A stretch of 64,000 nucleotides of DNA. Source: Halorussus vallis. Lineage in GTDB: Archaea; Halobacteriota; Halobacteria; Halobacteriales; Haladaptataceae. Location: the NCBI RefSeq assembly GCF_024138165.1, contig NZ_CP100000.1, forward strand, positions 2,418,001 to 2,482,000. Reading direction: 5' to 3'. The position numbers and the translations under genes were made by a program. This document shows, piece after piece, positions 17,050-25,134 of the stretch. The notes beneath the pieces are model-generated. The model ran no database searches and had not been told where the DNA came from. It saw nothing but the letters and a program-made list of their open reading frames with translations. Position 1 is the first letter of the stretch, and every line of letters starts with the position of its first letter.

Positions 17050-17475
17050 ATGTCCGAACTCGCACCACTCCCGCTCGGCGTCGTCCCGCTCCAGACCGCG
17101 ACGGGCGGGTCGGCACTCGTCGTCGCCCTCGCGCTCGTCGGGTTACTGCTCACGGCGGTCCTCGCGCTCGCGGTCGCCTACCGGATGGTTCGCGGCTACC
17201 GCCGGCACCGGGACCGCGCGCGCCTCGCGATGGCCGTCGGCGTGATACTGCTGACGGCCGGACCGATACTGGTCCAACTCGTCCTGACGAACTTCACCGA
17301 CGCCTCGACGGCGGCCCGGTCGGCGGTCGCGAACGCGAGCAAACTCCTCGGCCTCTGTGCGATGCTGTACGCGATATACGGCGTGACGGGGCGGCGCGAA
17401 ACCGCGACCGTGAGGGTCGAGCGCGATATCGGTGGCGACGTCGATACCGACGACTCCGAGGAGGTGGGAGAGTGA
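17050..17475 (+). CDS. DUF7521-like membrane protein
   Basis: 141 residues with three hydrophobic helices and motif AYRMVRGYRRHRDR between helices 1 and 2, followed by LAMAVGVILLTAGPI. I recall this layout from the haloarchaeal DUF7521 family, usually beside an ArsR-like regulator as here. The short acidic tail (VDTDDSEEVGE) is cytosolic-looking. Function unknown. Confidence 0.7.
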   Translation: MSELAPLPLGVVPLQTATGGSALVVALALVGLLLTAVLALAVAYRMVRGYRRHRDRARLAMAVGVILLTAGPILVQLVLTNFTDASTAARSAVANASKLLGLCAMLYAIYGVTGRRETATVRVERDIGGDVDTDDSEEVGE

Positions 17476-17783
17476 CGCCGGTCGCGCTCCAGTCGGTCGG
17501 CACGGCCGGCGACTCGGCCGGCCTGGTCTTCGCGTTCGCCGCGGTGACGGCCGTCGCCGGCGCGTTCGTCGCGTTCCTGGCGTACCGCGGCTACCGGCGC
17601 AACGACAGTCGGCCCATGCTCTACCTCGCGGTCGGTATCGCCCTGCTCACGACCGTTCCGGTCGGACTGAACCACGCGCTGTCGGCCCTGACCGGCGCGA
17701 CTGACGCCGCGATTCTGCTGGCGATTACGGTCGCGCACCTCGCGGGCGTCGCGTCGATACTGTACGCGCTGACCCGGGCGTAG
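17472..17783 (+). CDS. DUF7521-like membrane protein, paralogue of the preceding gene
   Basis: 103 residues from a GTG that overlaps the upstream stop by four bases (GTGA). It repeats the same pattern: helix 1, AYRGYRRNDSRPML, LAVGIALLTTVPVGL, two more helices. The pair could form a hetero-oligomer in the membrane and signal to the winged-helix protein; this is inference from gene order. Confidence 0.72.
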   Translation: MTPVALQSVGTAGDSAGLVFAFAAVTAVAGAFVAFLAYRGYRRNDSRPMLYLAVGIALLTTVPVGLNHALSALTGATDAAILLAITVAHLAGVASILYALTRA

Positions 17784-17815
17784 CCGTCGGCCGTCGTGGC
17801 GGGAAATGCTCCTAC

Positions 17816-18568
17816 TCACCAGGGGGTCGTCCAGTACCGCGGCGCGGTCAGCATGACCCGGGCGTACCGACTCCACGCCCACGCGACGACGTTCATCGTC
17901 TGGAGCGCGATTACGAGCAACGCGGCACCGAGGACGGCGACCGCCAGCGCACCGGGAAGCGTTTGAATCTGCCACGACCCGACCTCGACCGTCGTGGTGA
18001 GTCCGACGAGGAGGTTGTCCCAGCCGAACAGGAGGTCGAGCGTGAACTCCCGGGACGGAACCGGTCCGAGCGCGTGGGCGGTCACCGGGGCGCTCCGGTA
18101 GTACAGCGGCGCGAGCAGGAAACTCGCCGCGGTCCCGACGAGCGACGCCAGCGCCGACAACACGACGTTCATGAAGACGAACACGCTCAGCAGGTAGACG
18201 GCGGCGCCCCAGGTCCGGCGGTCGGTGACGAACCGCACGGTCCGGTTCAGAACGCCGCCGTCGGTCACCGGGGCGGGTTCGGGGACGTCGACGCCGAGCA
18301 GTCGCCTGAGGAGCGCACGCTCGAATCGGGTCAACTGGACGCACACCGCGAGCGTCACGAGTAGCACCAGCGCGCCGACGCCGACCGCCAGCAGCGGGAC
18401 GCCGGCCGAGAAACCGACCGACAGAAACACGAAGTAGCCGACGCCGAGCGGAAACCGCGTCAGGAGATAGAGGAGGTTGCGATACGTCTGGCGGCGCATC
18501 GGCGCGCGGAGCGTCCGACTCACCAGGTGGCCGGCGTCGCGGGTCGGGGACGACGTTTCCGTGGACAT
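17816..18568 (-). CDS. Putative sensor-domain membrane protein
   Basis: 250 residues from the ATG at 18568. The start of the domain, YLLTRFPLGVGYFVF, and FERALLRRLLGV match what I know of the Putative sensor family (PF13796), which in bacteria is fused to histidine kinases. Here it stands alone with four to six helices. It ends with ARVMLTAPRYWTTPW. No kinase or regulator is adjacent, so a signalling role is unproven. Confidence 0.72.
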   Translation of the reverse strand: MSTETSSPTRDAGHLVSRTLRAPMRRQTYRNLLYLLTRFPLGVGYFVFLSVGFSAGVPLLAVGVGALVLLVTLAVCVQLTRFERALLRRLLGVDVPEPAPVTDGGVLNRTVRFVTDRRTWGAAVYLLSVFVFMNVVLSALASLVGTAASFLLAPLYYRSAPVTAHALGPVPSREFTLDLLFGWDNLLVGLTTTVEVGSWQIQTLPGALAVAVLGAALLVIALQTMNVVAWAWSRYARVMLTAPRYWTTPW

Positions 18569-18590
18569 CGTTCGATTCACCGGGAATTTC

Positions 18591-18628
18591 GCGCACCGGA
18601 AACCGCGAACTCGCGGTTTCCGGTGCGC
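18591..18628. repeat. 17-bp hairpin in a divergent promoter region
   Basis: Arms 18591-18607 and 18612-18628 are perfect, loop AACT. It lies 23 bases upstream of the sensor gene and 178 bases upstream of the halocyanin gene, where a terminator would not be expected. It could be an operator or a mobile palindrome. Confidence 0.65.
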
Positions 18629-18805
18629 GACGTTACTCGCCCTTGAAGCCACGTCGGCTTAATCGCCGCGGTCGTCGCAGCGGGACTTCTTCCGCGAAAC
18701 CGCCGCCGCGGGAATTTAAACCTTTCGCGCACTCGCCCGCTCGGCGACCGTGCTTCCCGTCTTATCGAACTACCACTCCCAGGTGACGATGGAGAAGATC
18801 AAATC

Positions 18806-19360
18806 GTGAACTCGGAACGCACGGACGACGAACGCGGATTCGACTCGGAACTGACCGGCGGTTCGACCCCCGACAGACGGACGGTCCTCCGCTCGCTTGG
18901 TAGTCTCGCGGCGGCGGGCCTGCTCGCCGGTTGCACCAGCATCGGGAACGACGGAGACGGCGGCGACGGCGGAAGCGGCGGGAGCGTCGACGACTGGCTC
19001 TCGGACACCGGCAACTACGACGGCGTCGTCGACAGGACCGGCGAGGACGCGGTCACCGTCGAGGTCGGCGCGAAGGGTAACAACGGCGCGAATGCGTTCG
19101 CGCCCGCCGCGATAGAGATCTCGCCCGGCACGGAGGTGACTTGGAAGTGGGTGAGCGGCTACCACAACGTCGTCGCCGAGAACGGCGAGTTCGACAGCGG
19201 GTCGCCCGAGCAGAACGCGACGTTCCGGCACACCTTCGAGTCGCCCGGGACGTCGCTCTACTACTGCGACCCCCACGAGTCGCTCGGCATGAAGGGCGCG
19301 GTCGTGGTCGCGGGCGGCGAGGACGCCGGAACCGCGACCGACGGGATGGGGTCGTCGTGA
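18806..19360 (+). CDS. Halocyanin-type blue copper lipoprotein
   Basis: 184 residues from a GTG. A Tat signal (RRTVLRSLG) with a lipobox ending LLAGC anchors it outside the membrane; then a Gly/Asp linker, then a cupredoxin domain. Type-1 copper ligands fit H in GYHN, C in YYC, H in DPH and M in LGM. It carries electrons at the outer membrane face between respiratory complexes. Two membrane-protein genes follow with 4-base overlaps. A TATA-like CTTATCGAAC lies at 18761-18770. Confidence 0.9.
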   Translation: MNSERTDDERGFDSELTGGSTPDRRTVLRSLGSLAAAGLLAGCTSIGNDGDGGDGGSGGSVDDWLSDTGNYDGVVDRTGEDAVTVEVGAKGNNGANAFAPAAIEISPGTEVTWKWVSGYHNVVAENGEFDSGSPEQNATFRHTFESPGTSLYYCDPHESLGMKGAVVVAGGEDAGTATDGMGSS

Positions 19361-19986
19361 CCGAGCGCACCGCCGGACGCGGGGGACTCACCCCTGAGCA
19401 CTGGTGGACGCCCGGACGGACGAGAGCGGCCGGACTCGCCGGCATCCTCGGCGGCCTCGGCGCGACCGCGCTCTCGGTCGGTCGAAGCGGCGTCGGGATG
19501 GACCTCGGCGCGGTCAACGTGCTCTACCCCGTCGGCTACGTCCTGTTCGTGGCGACTCTGCTCGCGGCCGACGCCCGGTACGCGGACGAGTACCGCGGCC
19601 GCGGCCGAACCGTCGCTGGCCTCTTCGGCTTCGCGCTGGCGGCGTACGCACTCTCGGTCGTCGTCCTCGTGGCGGGTCGGGCGCTCTTCGGTACGCTGTT
19701 CGTCCCGCTCGGCGGTTTCGTCGGCGCGGCGTTCCTCGGCGCTCGACTGCTCGCGAGCGCCTACGGGGTCGTTCTCTGGGGCCGCACGGACGCGAATCGG
19801 CTGGCGGCCGGTCTGTTCGCCCTTACCTTCCCGGCCATCTTCCTGCTCGGACCGCTCGCGGTCGTCGGCCTCCCGGCGCTCTGGGTCGAGGGACCGCTCT
19901 ACCTGGCATTCGTCGCGCTGGGCTACGACTGTTGGACGGCCGCCGGCGCCGGCGCGTCCGGCGGCGCAAGCGAGGTATCGGGATGA
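19357..19986 (+). CDS. Multi-helix membrane protein of the halocyanin operon
   Basis: 209 residues from a GTG overlapping the halocyanin stop (GTGA). About six hydrophobic helices; no cofactor motif such as paired His in helices is obvious. I do not recognise the family. The coupling to halocyanin suggests a role in the same electron-transfer or copper process. Confidence 0.72.
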   Translation: MTERTAGRGGLTPEHWWTPGRTRAAGLAGILGGLGATALSVGRSGVGMDLGAVNVLYPVGYVLFVATLLAADARYADEYRGRGRTVAGLFGFALAAYALSVVVLVAGRALFGTLFVPLGGFVGAAFLGARLLASAYGVVLWGRTDANRLAAGLFALTFPAIFLLGPLAVVGLPALWVEGPLYLAFVALGYDCWTAAGAGASGGASEVSG

Positions 19987-20408
19987 CAGCGGTCGAGTCG
20001 AGCGACCGCGAAACCGGAACCCCGAGACGCGTCTCGTGGGCGCGCTACGGCTACGTCCTGACGGCGTGCGTCTTCGCCGTCTGCGTCCTCGCGCAGGCGT
20101 ACATCGCCGGGATGGCGGTGTTCGTCGACCCCGCGAACTGGGCGTTCCACGTCTCGTTCGTCCACCTCTTCGAACCCCTGCTGGTCGTCCTGCTCGCGCT
20201 GGCCTTCCTGGGTCGGCTCTCCCGGTCGCTGAAACTGGTGCCGGTGGGGCTGTTCCTGTTGCTGGGCGTCCAGTACGCGACGGCCCACCAGTTCGGGTCG
20301 ATGGTCGCCGCCATCCACCCGGCGAACGCCGCGGTCATCTTCGCGGTGGCGCTCGCCGCGACCCGGCGGGCGTGGTCGGCGGCCGGCGAGGCGCGGTCGG
20401 CCGCGTAA
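19983..20408 (+). CDS. DUF6220-like membrane protein
   Basis: 141 residues, ATG overlapping the upstream stop (ATGA). Four helices; histidines lie in or near helices (WAFHVSFVHLFEP, ATAHQFGSMVAAIHP), which could bind heme or copper. I associate the pattern with DUF6220. Third gene of the halocyanin operon. Confidence 0.72.
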   Translation: MTAVESSDRETGTPRRVSWARYGYVLTACVFAVCVLAQAYIAGMAVFVDPANWAFHVSFVHLFEPLLVVLLALAFLGRLSRSLKLVPVGLFLLLGVQYATAHQFGSMVAAIHPANAAVIFAVALAATRRAWSAAGEARSAA

Positions 20409-20419
20409 TCGCCCCTCCT

Positions 20420-21691
20420 TCACTTCTCGGAGTGAATCGGCGCGTCGAAGCCGCCCCGGACGAGCGGTTTGGCGATGTGCCGGCGGGCCTCCGGCGGCAC
20501 CTCGTACCAGCCTTCTTCGAGGTCGCGGTCGACCTCGACTTCGACCTTCCCGTCCGCGGTGTTCTTGCAGTCCCGGCACCGGTAGCCCTGGTTCGCCCCG
20601 GCGCTCTTCATCGACCGGCCGCAGTCGGGGCAGTCGGGGGTGACGCGCTCGGTCCGGTTCAGGTCGCAGACCGCGAACTTCTCGAGCTTGAGCGTCCCCT
20701 CGGCGACTTCGCCGCAGGCCGTGATGCGGTCGCCCGGCCGGAGCGCCCGGACCCGGTCGCGGAACCGCTTGGTGGGTTCGAAGGCGGCGCACCGGAGCCT
20801 TTCGCCGTCGTCCGCCATCTCGAAGAAGACGTGGCCGCCCCGGCGCGTCTCGGGCGCGGTCGTCACCGCGCCCGAGACGCGGTAGCTCCGGCCGTCCTCG
20901 ACGTCGGCGAGAGCGGCGTCCCCGAGGTGGGCGTCGGTGCCCTGGTTGGTCCGGAACAGCGCCCGGCGCTCGACCGACTCGCCCTCGATTTCGCGGGCGA
21001 CTCGCCGGACGGCGTCCGGCGAGTCGCCCCGGATGCCGTGGAGGATGGGACCCGGCGTGTGGGGTACGCAGACCAACTCGCCCGTCTCGCGGTCGACGGT
21101 GTCCCAGACGTCGGGATAGCCGGCGTCGGCGGCCGTGAACGCCGAGTCGGCGTCAACCTCCCTGGGCGTGCCCCACCGGTCGCGCTCGCGGTAGGTGATG
21201 CACTCGTAGGTCCACTCCTCGAAGGCGGCGTGAGCGCCGACGGCGGCCAGCGCCCCGATCTTTCCGCGGCCCTCCTTCCACCCGGCGCTCAGGTAGCCGG
21301 CGTCGGCGATGCGCTCGTCGGCCTCGGCGACGGCGAGCAGGTCGCGAACGGCCGAGCGGGCGAACTCGGCCACGGAGTCGGGCACCGCCTCGGGGTCGCC
21401 CGGCGCGACGACCAGCCCGGGGTTCGTCCGGGGGTCGGCGGTTTCGGCGACGGCGTCTATCTCCTCGCGGGCGAGTTCGAACGCCGTCTCGGAGTCGGCG
21501 TCGGTGTGGACCGCGAGCGCGGCGTTTCCGCGGGTCTTGTGCTTCACCGCGGGGTTGAGCCGAACCAGGAGCAGTCGCCCGACGTCGGCGTCGGCGTCCG
21601 CTCGCAGGCGCTCGGCCACCCGGGCGGCGAGGTAGGTCGTGCACATCCCGCGCTCGCGGGAATCGGTGTCGTCGAGGCCGATGACGGTCAC
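20420..21691 (-). CDS. tiaS: tRNA(Ile2) 2-agmatinylcytidine synthetase
   Basis: 423 residues from a GTG at 21691. It opens with VIGLDDTDSRERGMCTTYLA, the TiaS kinase-like N-terminal signature. The C-terminal part has an OB-fold-like region (RSYRVSGAVT) and a zinc ribbon CPDCG...CRDCK. The enzyme uses ATP and agmatine to modify C34 of tRNA-Ile(CAU), so that it reads AUA rather than AUG. It is essential and found only in archaea. A TTG eight codons upstream is an unlikely alternative start. Confidence 0.93.
   Translation of the reverse strand: MTVIGLDDTDSRERGMCTTYLAARVAERLRADADADVGRLLLVRLNPAVKHKTRGNAALAVHTDADSETAFELAREEIDAVAETADPRTNPGLVVAPGDPEAVPDSVAEFARSAVRDLLAVAEADERIADAGYLSAGWKEGRGKIGALAAVGAHAAFEEWTYECITYRERDRWGTPREVDADSAFTAADAGYPDVWDTVDRETGELVCVPHTPGPILHGIRGDSPDAVRRVAREIEGESVERRALFRTNQGTDAHLGDAALADVEDGRSYRVSGAVTTAPETRRGGHVFFEMADDGERLRCAAFEPTKRFRDRVRALRPGDRITACGEVAEGTLKLEKFAVCDLNRTERVTPDCPDCGRSMKSAGANQGYRCRDCKNTADGKVEVEVDRDLEEGWYEVPPEARRHIAKPLVRGGFDAPIHSEK
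20995..21029. repeat. 16-bp hairpin inside tiaS
   Basis: Perfect arms 20995-21010 and 21014-21029, loop GGC. It codes the region RGDSPDAVRRVAREI of the synthetase. Confidence 0.75.
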
Positions 21692-21820
21692 TGCCCCGGA
21701 GTTAGGCCGTGGCAAACAAGCGGCTTTCGGAGCGTCCGTCGAGCCGTCGGCTATATTTTAACGTTTCGCCGCTCGCTCCCCCGAATCGCAAGCCGCGAAA
21801 GGGTTGCAATCGACACAACG

Positions 21821-21829
21821 CATATATAG
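21821..21829 (+). promoter_or_regulatory. Strong TATA box of the HTH regulator gene
   Basis: CATATATAG lies 22-30 bases before the ATG at 21851, the best TATA match in the window. Spacing predicts transcription from at or near the start codon (leaderless mRNA). Confidence 0.7.
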
Positions 21830-21850
21830 GGGAATCACTTACGTGGGGAT

Positions 21851-22822
21851 ATGTCCCGGTCTGCACTGGTCGGGAACGTGACCGCGATGCTGGAAGACGC
21901 GGGCTTCACGGTCAGCGACCGGTGTGCTATACGCCCGAAGAGCTTCGACGTGGCGGCACGTCGAGGGCGCGACCTGTTGTTGCTGAAGATACTCGCGAAC
22001 GTCGACGCGTTCGACGCAGCGACCGGACTGGAGATGCGTCGACTCGGGACGCACCTCGACGCCACCCCGCTGGTCGTCGGTCTGCGTACCCGCGACGAGG
22101 ACCTCGAACCTGGCGTGGTCTACTTCCGCCACGGCGTGCCCGTGTTCAGCCCCGACACCGCGATGGAACTGTTCGTCGAAGGAATGTCGCCGCTGGTCTA
22201 CGCCGCCCCGGGCGGCCTCTACGTCAACATCGACGGCGACGTGCTGCGCGACGAGCGCGAGGAACGCGGCTGGAGCCTCGGCCGCCTCGCCAAGGAACTC
22301 GGCGTCTCCCGGCGCACCGTCTCGAAGTACGAGGACGGCATGAACGCCAGCGTCGAGGTCGCCCTCGAACTGTCGGACATGTTCGAGGGCGACCTCACCA
22401 GCCCCGTCGACGTGCTCGACGGCGCCGACGAGGTCCGCGAGGACGAACCGACGCCCGACGACCCCGAACCCGACAGCGACGACGAGCGCATCGTCACCGT
22501 GCTCACCCGCGCGGGCTTCGAGGTCCACCCGACGGTCCGCGCGCCGTTCAAGACGGTCAGCGAGGACAACGACAGCCACGAGAACGTGTTGACGGGCCAC
22601 TCGGCGTTCACCAAGGCCGCCGAGAAGCGCGCCCGCATCATGTCTTCCATCGGCCACGTCGCCCGAACCCGGTCGGTCTACTTCGTCGACGAGGCCAAGC
22701 GCGAGAACGTCGATGGGACGGGCCTGGTCGAGCGCGAGGAACTGGAGGGCATCCGCGACGCCGACGAACTCCGGGAACTCATCCGCGAGCGCGCCGAGGA
22801 ACCCAAAGAAGAACCCGCGTAG
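21851..22822 (+). CDS. Archaeal HTH-type transcriptional regulator (COG1395-like)
   Basis: 323 residues. An N-terminal nuclease-like or ligand domain (about 1-120) precedes an XRE-type helix-turn-helix at about 130-160 ([21 protein letters not shown]). A charged linker and a C-terminal domain (about 215-300, with [19 protein letters not shown]) follow. The whole layout matches the conserved archaeal family annotated as putative HTH-type regulatory protein. Targets are unknown. Divergent from tiaS, a frequent neighbour type for house-keeping regulators. Confidence 0.85.
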   Translation: MSRSALVGNVTAMLEDAGFTVSDRCAIRPKSFDVAARRGRDLLLLKILANVDAFDAATGLEMRRLGTHLDATPLVVGLRTRDEDLEPGVVYFRHGVPVFSPDTAMELFVEGMSPLVYAAPGGLYVNIDGDVLRDEREERGWSLGRLAKELGVSRRTVSKYEDGMNASVEVALELSDMFEGDLTSPVDVLDGADEVREDEPTPDDPEPDSDDERIVTVLTRAGFEVHPTVRAPFKTVSEDNDSHENVLTGHSAFTKAAEKRARIMSSIGHVARTRSVYFVDEAKRENVDGTGLVEREELEGIRDADELRELIRERAEEPKEEPA

Positions 22823-22877
22823 TCGGTTCGGCGGGGTCCACATTCAAGTTTCAGCTATCCGTCAGTCACGACCACGG

Positions 22878-23183
22878 ATGGCCCCGTCTTCCGCGTTCGT
22901 CGCAGTCTCACTTTTCTCCGCTCCGGTTCTGTCCCTGGTCGCCGCGGTCGAACTGCTTCTGCGAACCGACCCGCTCACGCTCGTGTTGATTCTGCTCGTC
23001 GTCACGGAACTCCTGATTCCGACGTGGGTGTACTACGACGCGAGAAAGCGCGAGATGGATGCCGCCGTGTGGTTCCACGCGTCGATGGTGCCCGCGCTCA
23101 ACGTCTTCGGACTTCTCGGGTATCTGGCTACGAGAAAGTCACATCCGGTCGTCGAGGACGGCGACGCGGACGAAACTGACTAA
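22878..23183 (+). CDS. Small membrane protein
   Basis: 101 residues from the ATG at 22878. Three hydrophobic stretches with YYDARKREMDAAVWFH between the second and third, and an acidic C-terminus (VVEDGDADETD). Similar small haloarchaeal proteins with a YYDA(R/K)KR motif exist; function is not known. Confidence 0.65.
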   Translation: MAPSSAFVAVSLFSAPVLSLVAAVELLLRTDPLTLVLILLVVTELLIPTWVYYDARKREMDAAVWFHASMVPALNVFGLLGYLATRKSHPVVEDGDADETD

Positions 23184-23244
23184 GGCAATCGGGTAAAAGT
23201 CAACGACCGGAAATCTTATTCCTGGATACCGTTGACGACTCTAC

Positions 23245-24423
23245 ATGTGTGGGTGTATCGGCCGGCGGAAATTCCTTGTTCTCTCTGGAATATCCCTGTC
23301 TTCAGATGCTCTCGAAAAGACGATACGACCGCGGCGACCTCAAAGCGAGTGGCCGATGGACAGATACGACGCTGCAGGAACGGGCTACCGCCCGTCTTTT
23401 GACGGACCAAAGGCCGAACCTACTATTCGATGGAAACACGAGTACGACACGCGCTTGACTCCCGCTCCCGTTACGAATTCCGGTGGACGAGTCTATCACG
23501 TAAATCGGGACCGTATAACCGTCCGCGAGGCGCAAACAGGAAAGAAGCGATTTGCTTTCACGGGCGGACCCTATCTTTCTTCTATAAGTATAGCTGACGG
23601 ACCAGCGGGTCGGAACGGTGTCGCCGCCGTCGCAAACGAAGACGGACTCCTCGGACTTGACCCACGAGGCGGTGTCTCTGTATTCGGGTTCTTTCACCTC
23701 TTCGCTCGTCGGTGGGCGTATCCTAAGGGATTGGACCTGTTCGAAAACAGAGTCGGTCCGGCACAGACATCACTGCCTCCGGTTATTGCGGGCAATCGCC
23801 TGTACTTCGCAGAAACACGCACCGACCAATCGTTGATTGCCCTCGATACCCCGACAGGCGATAGGAAGTGGGCGATAGAGTTTCAGACTAACCTGACCCG
23901 GCCGGCGGTTTCGAACAGCCGAGTGTTCGTCGGAGTCTGGGACGATGGCGTTGTCGCGGTCGATTCGGAAACCGGTGAACGACGGTGGCACCGAAGTACG
24001 GACGAATCCGACGTGTTCGGTCCCGCAGTCGCTGACGGAGTCGTGTACGTGACCGACGAGCGAAACGTCTACGCCTTCGATGCGGACGAGGGATCGACTA
24101 TCTGGCGTCAGGGATTCGAATCGCGGGTGAGAACACCGCCCGTCGTCACCACCGATTCGGTGTACGTCGCAACCGAGGAACACCTCGTCTCGTTCGAACG
24201 GTCGGGAAACCGACGCTGGCGACTCGCTGGCGGCTGTCGGGATGCCGCGCTGTCTGCCGCGGCGGAAACGATATATCAACCAATGGGTGAAACGTTACGC
24301 GCCGTCGATGCTAGCGGACGAGTACGCTGGTCGTTCGAGGCCGACAGCGAGATAGCGACTCCGGTTCTCGGGGATGAAACCGTCTATCTCAGCAGCTCGC
24401 GTTCCCTGTACGCAATCGAGTGA
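23245..24423 (+). CDS. PQQ-like beta-propeller repeat protein of lower GC
   Basis: 392 residues. About six to seven WD/PQQ-like blades with repeats such as LIALDTPTGDRKWAIEF, VVAVDSETGERRWHRS and VYAFDADEGSTIWRQ. The N-terminus has GRRKFLVLSG, a short or decayed Tat-like signal, so export is uncertain. Haloarchaeal paralogues often sense or scaffold at the cell surface. Codon use is visibly less GC-rich than neighbouring genes, which suggests acquisition. No lipobox is visible. Confidence 0.8.
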   Translation: MCGCIGRRKFLVLSGISLSSDALEKTIRPRRPQSEWPMDRYDAAGTGYRPSFDGPKAEPTIRWKHEYDTRLTPAPVTNSGGRVYHVNRDRITVREAQTGKKRFAFTGGPYLSSISIADGPAGRNGVAAVANEDGLLGLDPRGGVSVFGFFHLFARRWAYPKGLDLFENRVGPAQTSLPPVIAGNRLYFAETRTDQSLIALDTPTGDRKWAIEFQTNLTRPAVSNSRVFVGVWDDGVVAVDSETGERRWHRSTDESDVFGPAVADGVVYVTDERNVYAFDADEGSTIWRQGFESRVRTPPVVTTDSVYVATEEHLVSFERSGNRRWRLAGGCRDAALSAAAETIYQPMGETLRAVDASGRVRWSFEADSEIATPVLGDETVYLSSSRSLYAIE

Positions 24424-24493
24424 ACGTGGCGAGAAACGACCTACCCATCGAGGTCGGCAAGTCGATGCTATGGCCGGCATCGATTCGCGGCGT

Positions 24494-24757
24494 CTACGCC
24501 GCCTGTTCGCCATCGCCGTACGTCTCGTCGAGGTACTCCACGATGTCGTCGCTCTCGTGCATCCCCTCGACGTCGTTCTCCTCATCGACCAGCACCGGCA
24601 CGCCTCGCTGGCCGCTGACTTCCTCGACCTCGTCACGCTCGGACTTCGGCCCCGCGACCATGTTCGATTCGTAGTCGAGGTCGAGGTCGTCGAGTTTGTC
24701 CTTGACCTTCGCGCAGTACGGACAGCCTTCGAGTTCGTACAGTTCGAGGTTCGTCAT
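24494..24757 (-). CDS. Glutaredoxin family protein
   Basis: 87 residues from the ATG at 24757. Thioredoxin fold with active site CPYC (C12, C15) and the cis-Pro segment GVPVLVDEE. It reduces disulfides in the cytosol, in haloarchaea probably with gamma-glutamylcysteine in place of glutathione. A GGCT-like gene lies in the same window but far away. Confidence 0.9.
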   Translation of the reverse strand: MTNLELYELEGCPYCAKVKDKLDDLDLDYESNMVAGPKSERDEVEEVSGQRGVPVLVDEENDVEGMHESDDIVEYLDETYGDGEQAA

Positions 24758-25134
24758 CGTGCTTCGTTCTAGGGCCTTGCGGGACAAGAGCGTGGTGGTG
24801 CCGGAACTGCGTGACGCAACCTCGCGCGGTAGGTGAATCGGCTCCTACCGGTACGACGGAGACGAAACCACCAATTCCGACACCGCAACGTAGACCGCTA
24901 CTTCACTGCCACTGCACAGCGACTGCACAGCAACTCCGACCGCTATTCACACTCCACAACTGAGAAACCGCACCGCCGTCGGACCGAAGGTCCGACGAGC
25001 CTGCGTTCGTGACGCTCACGCAGACTTCGGCGCTCGTTCGGTCGTCCCTCGCACGGGTCACGACCTCGCGTTGCTCGGTCGCTCCCGCGCGCCGTGCCGG
25101 CCGTGTCAATTCGCGTTCCCGCCGAAAATCCGTT
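24758..25134. other. Intergenic stretch with a 9-bp hairpin; no gene seen
   Basis: The 377 bases carry short direct repeats (ACTGCACAGC-type, 24905-24932) and a hairpin with arms 24977-24985 and 24989-24997. Downstream of it are GACGCTCACG and CGGTCGCTCC blocks that look like other intergenic halophile sequences. Frames here are short and Arg/Ser-rich. Confidence 0.5.
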
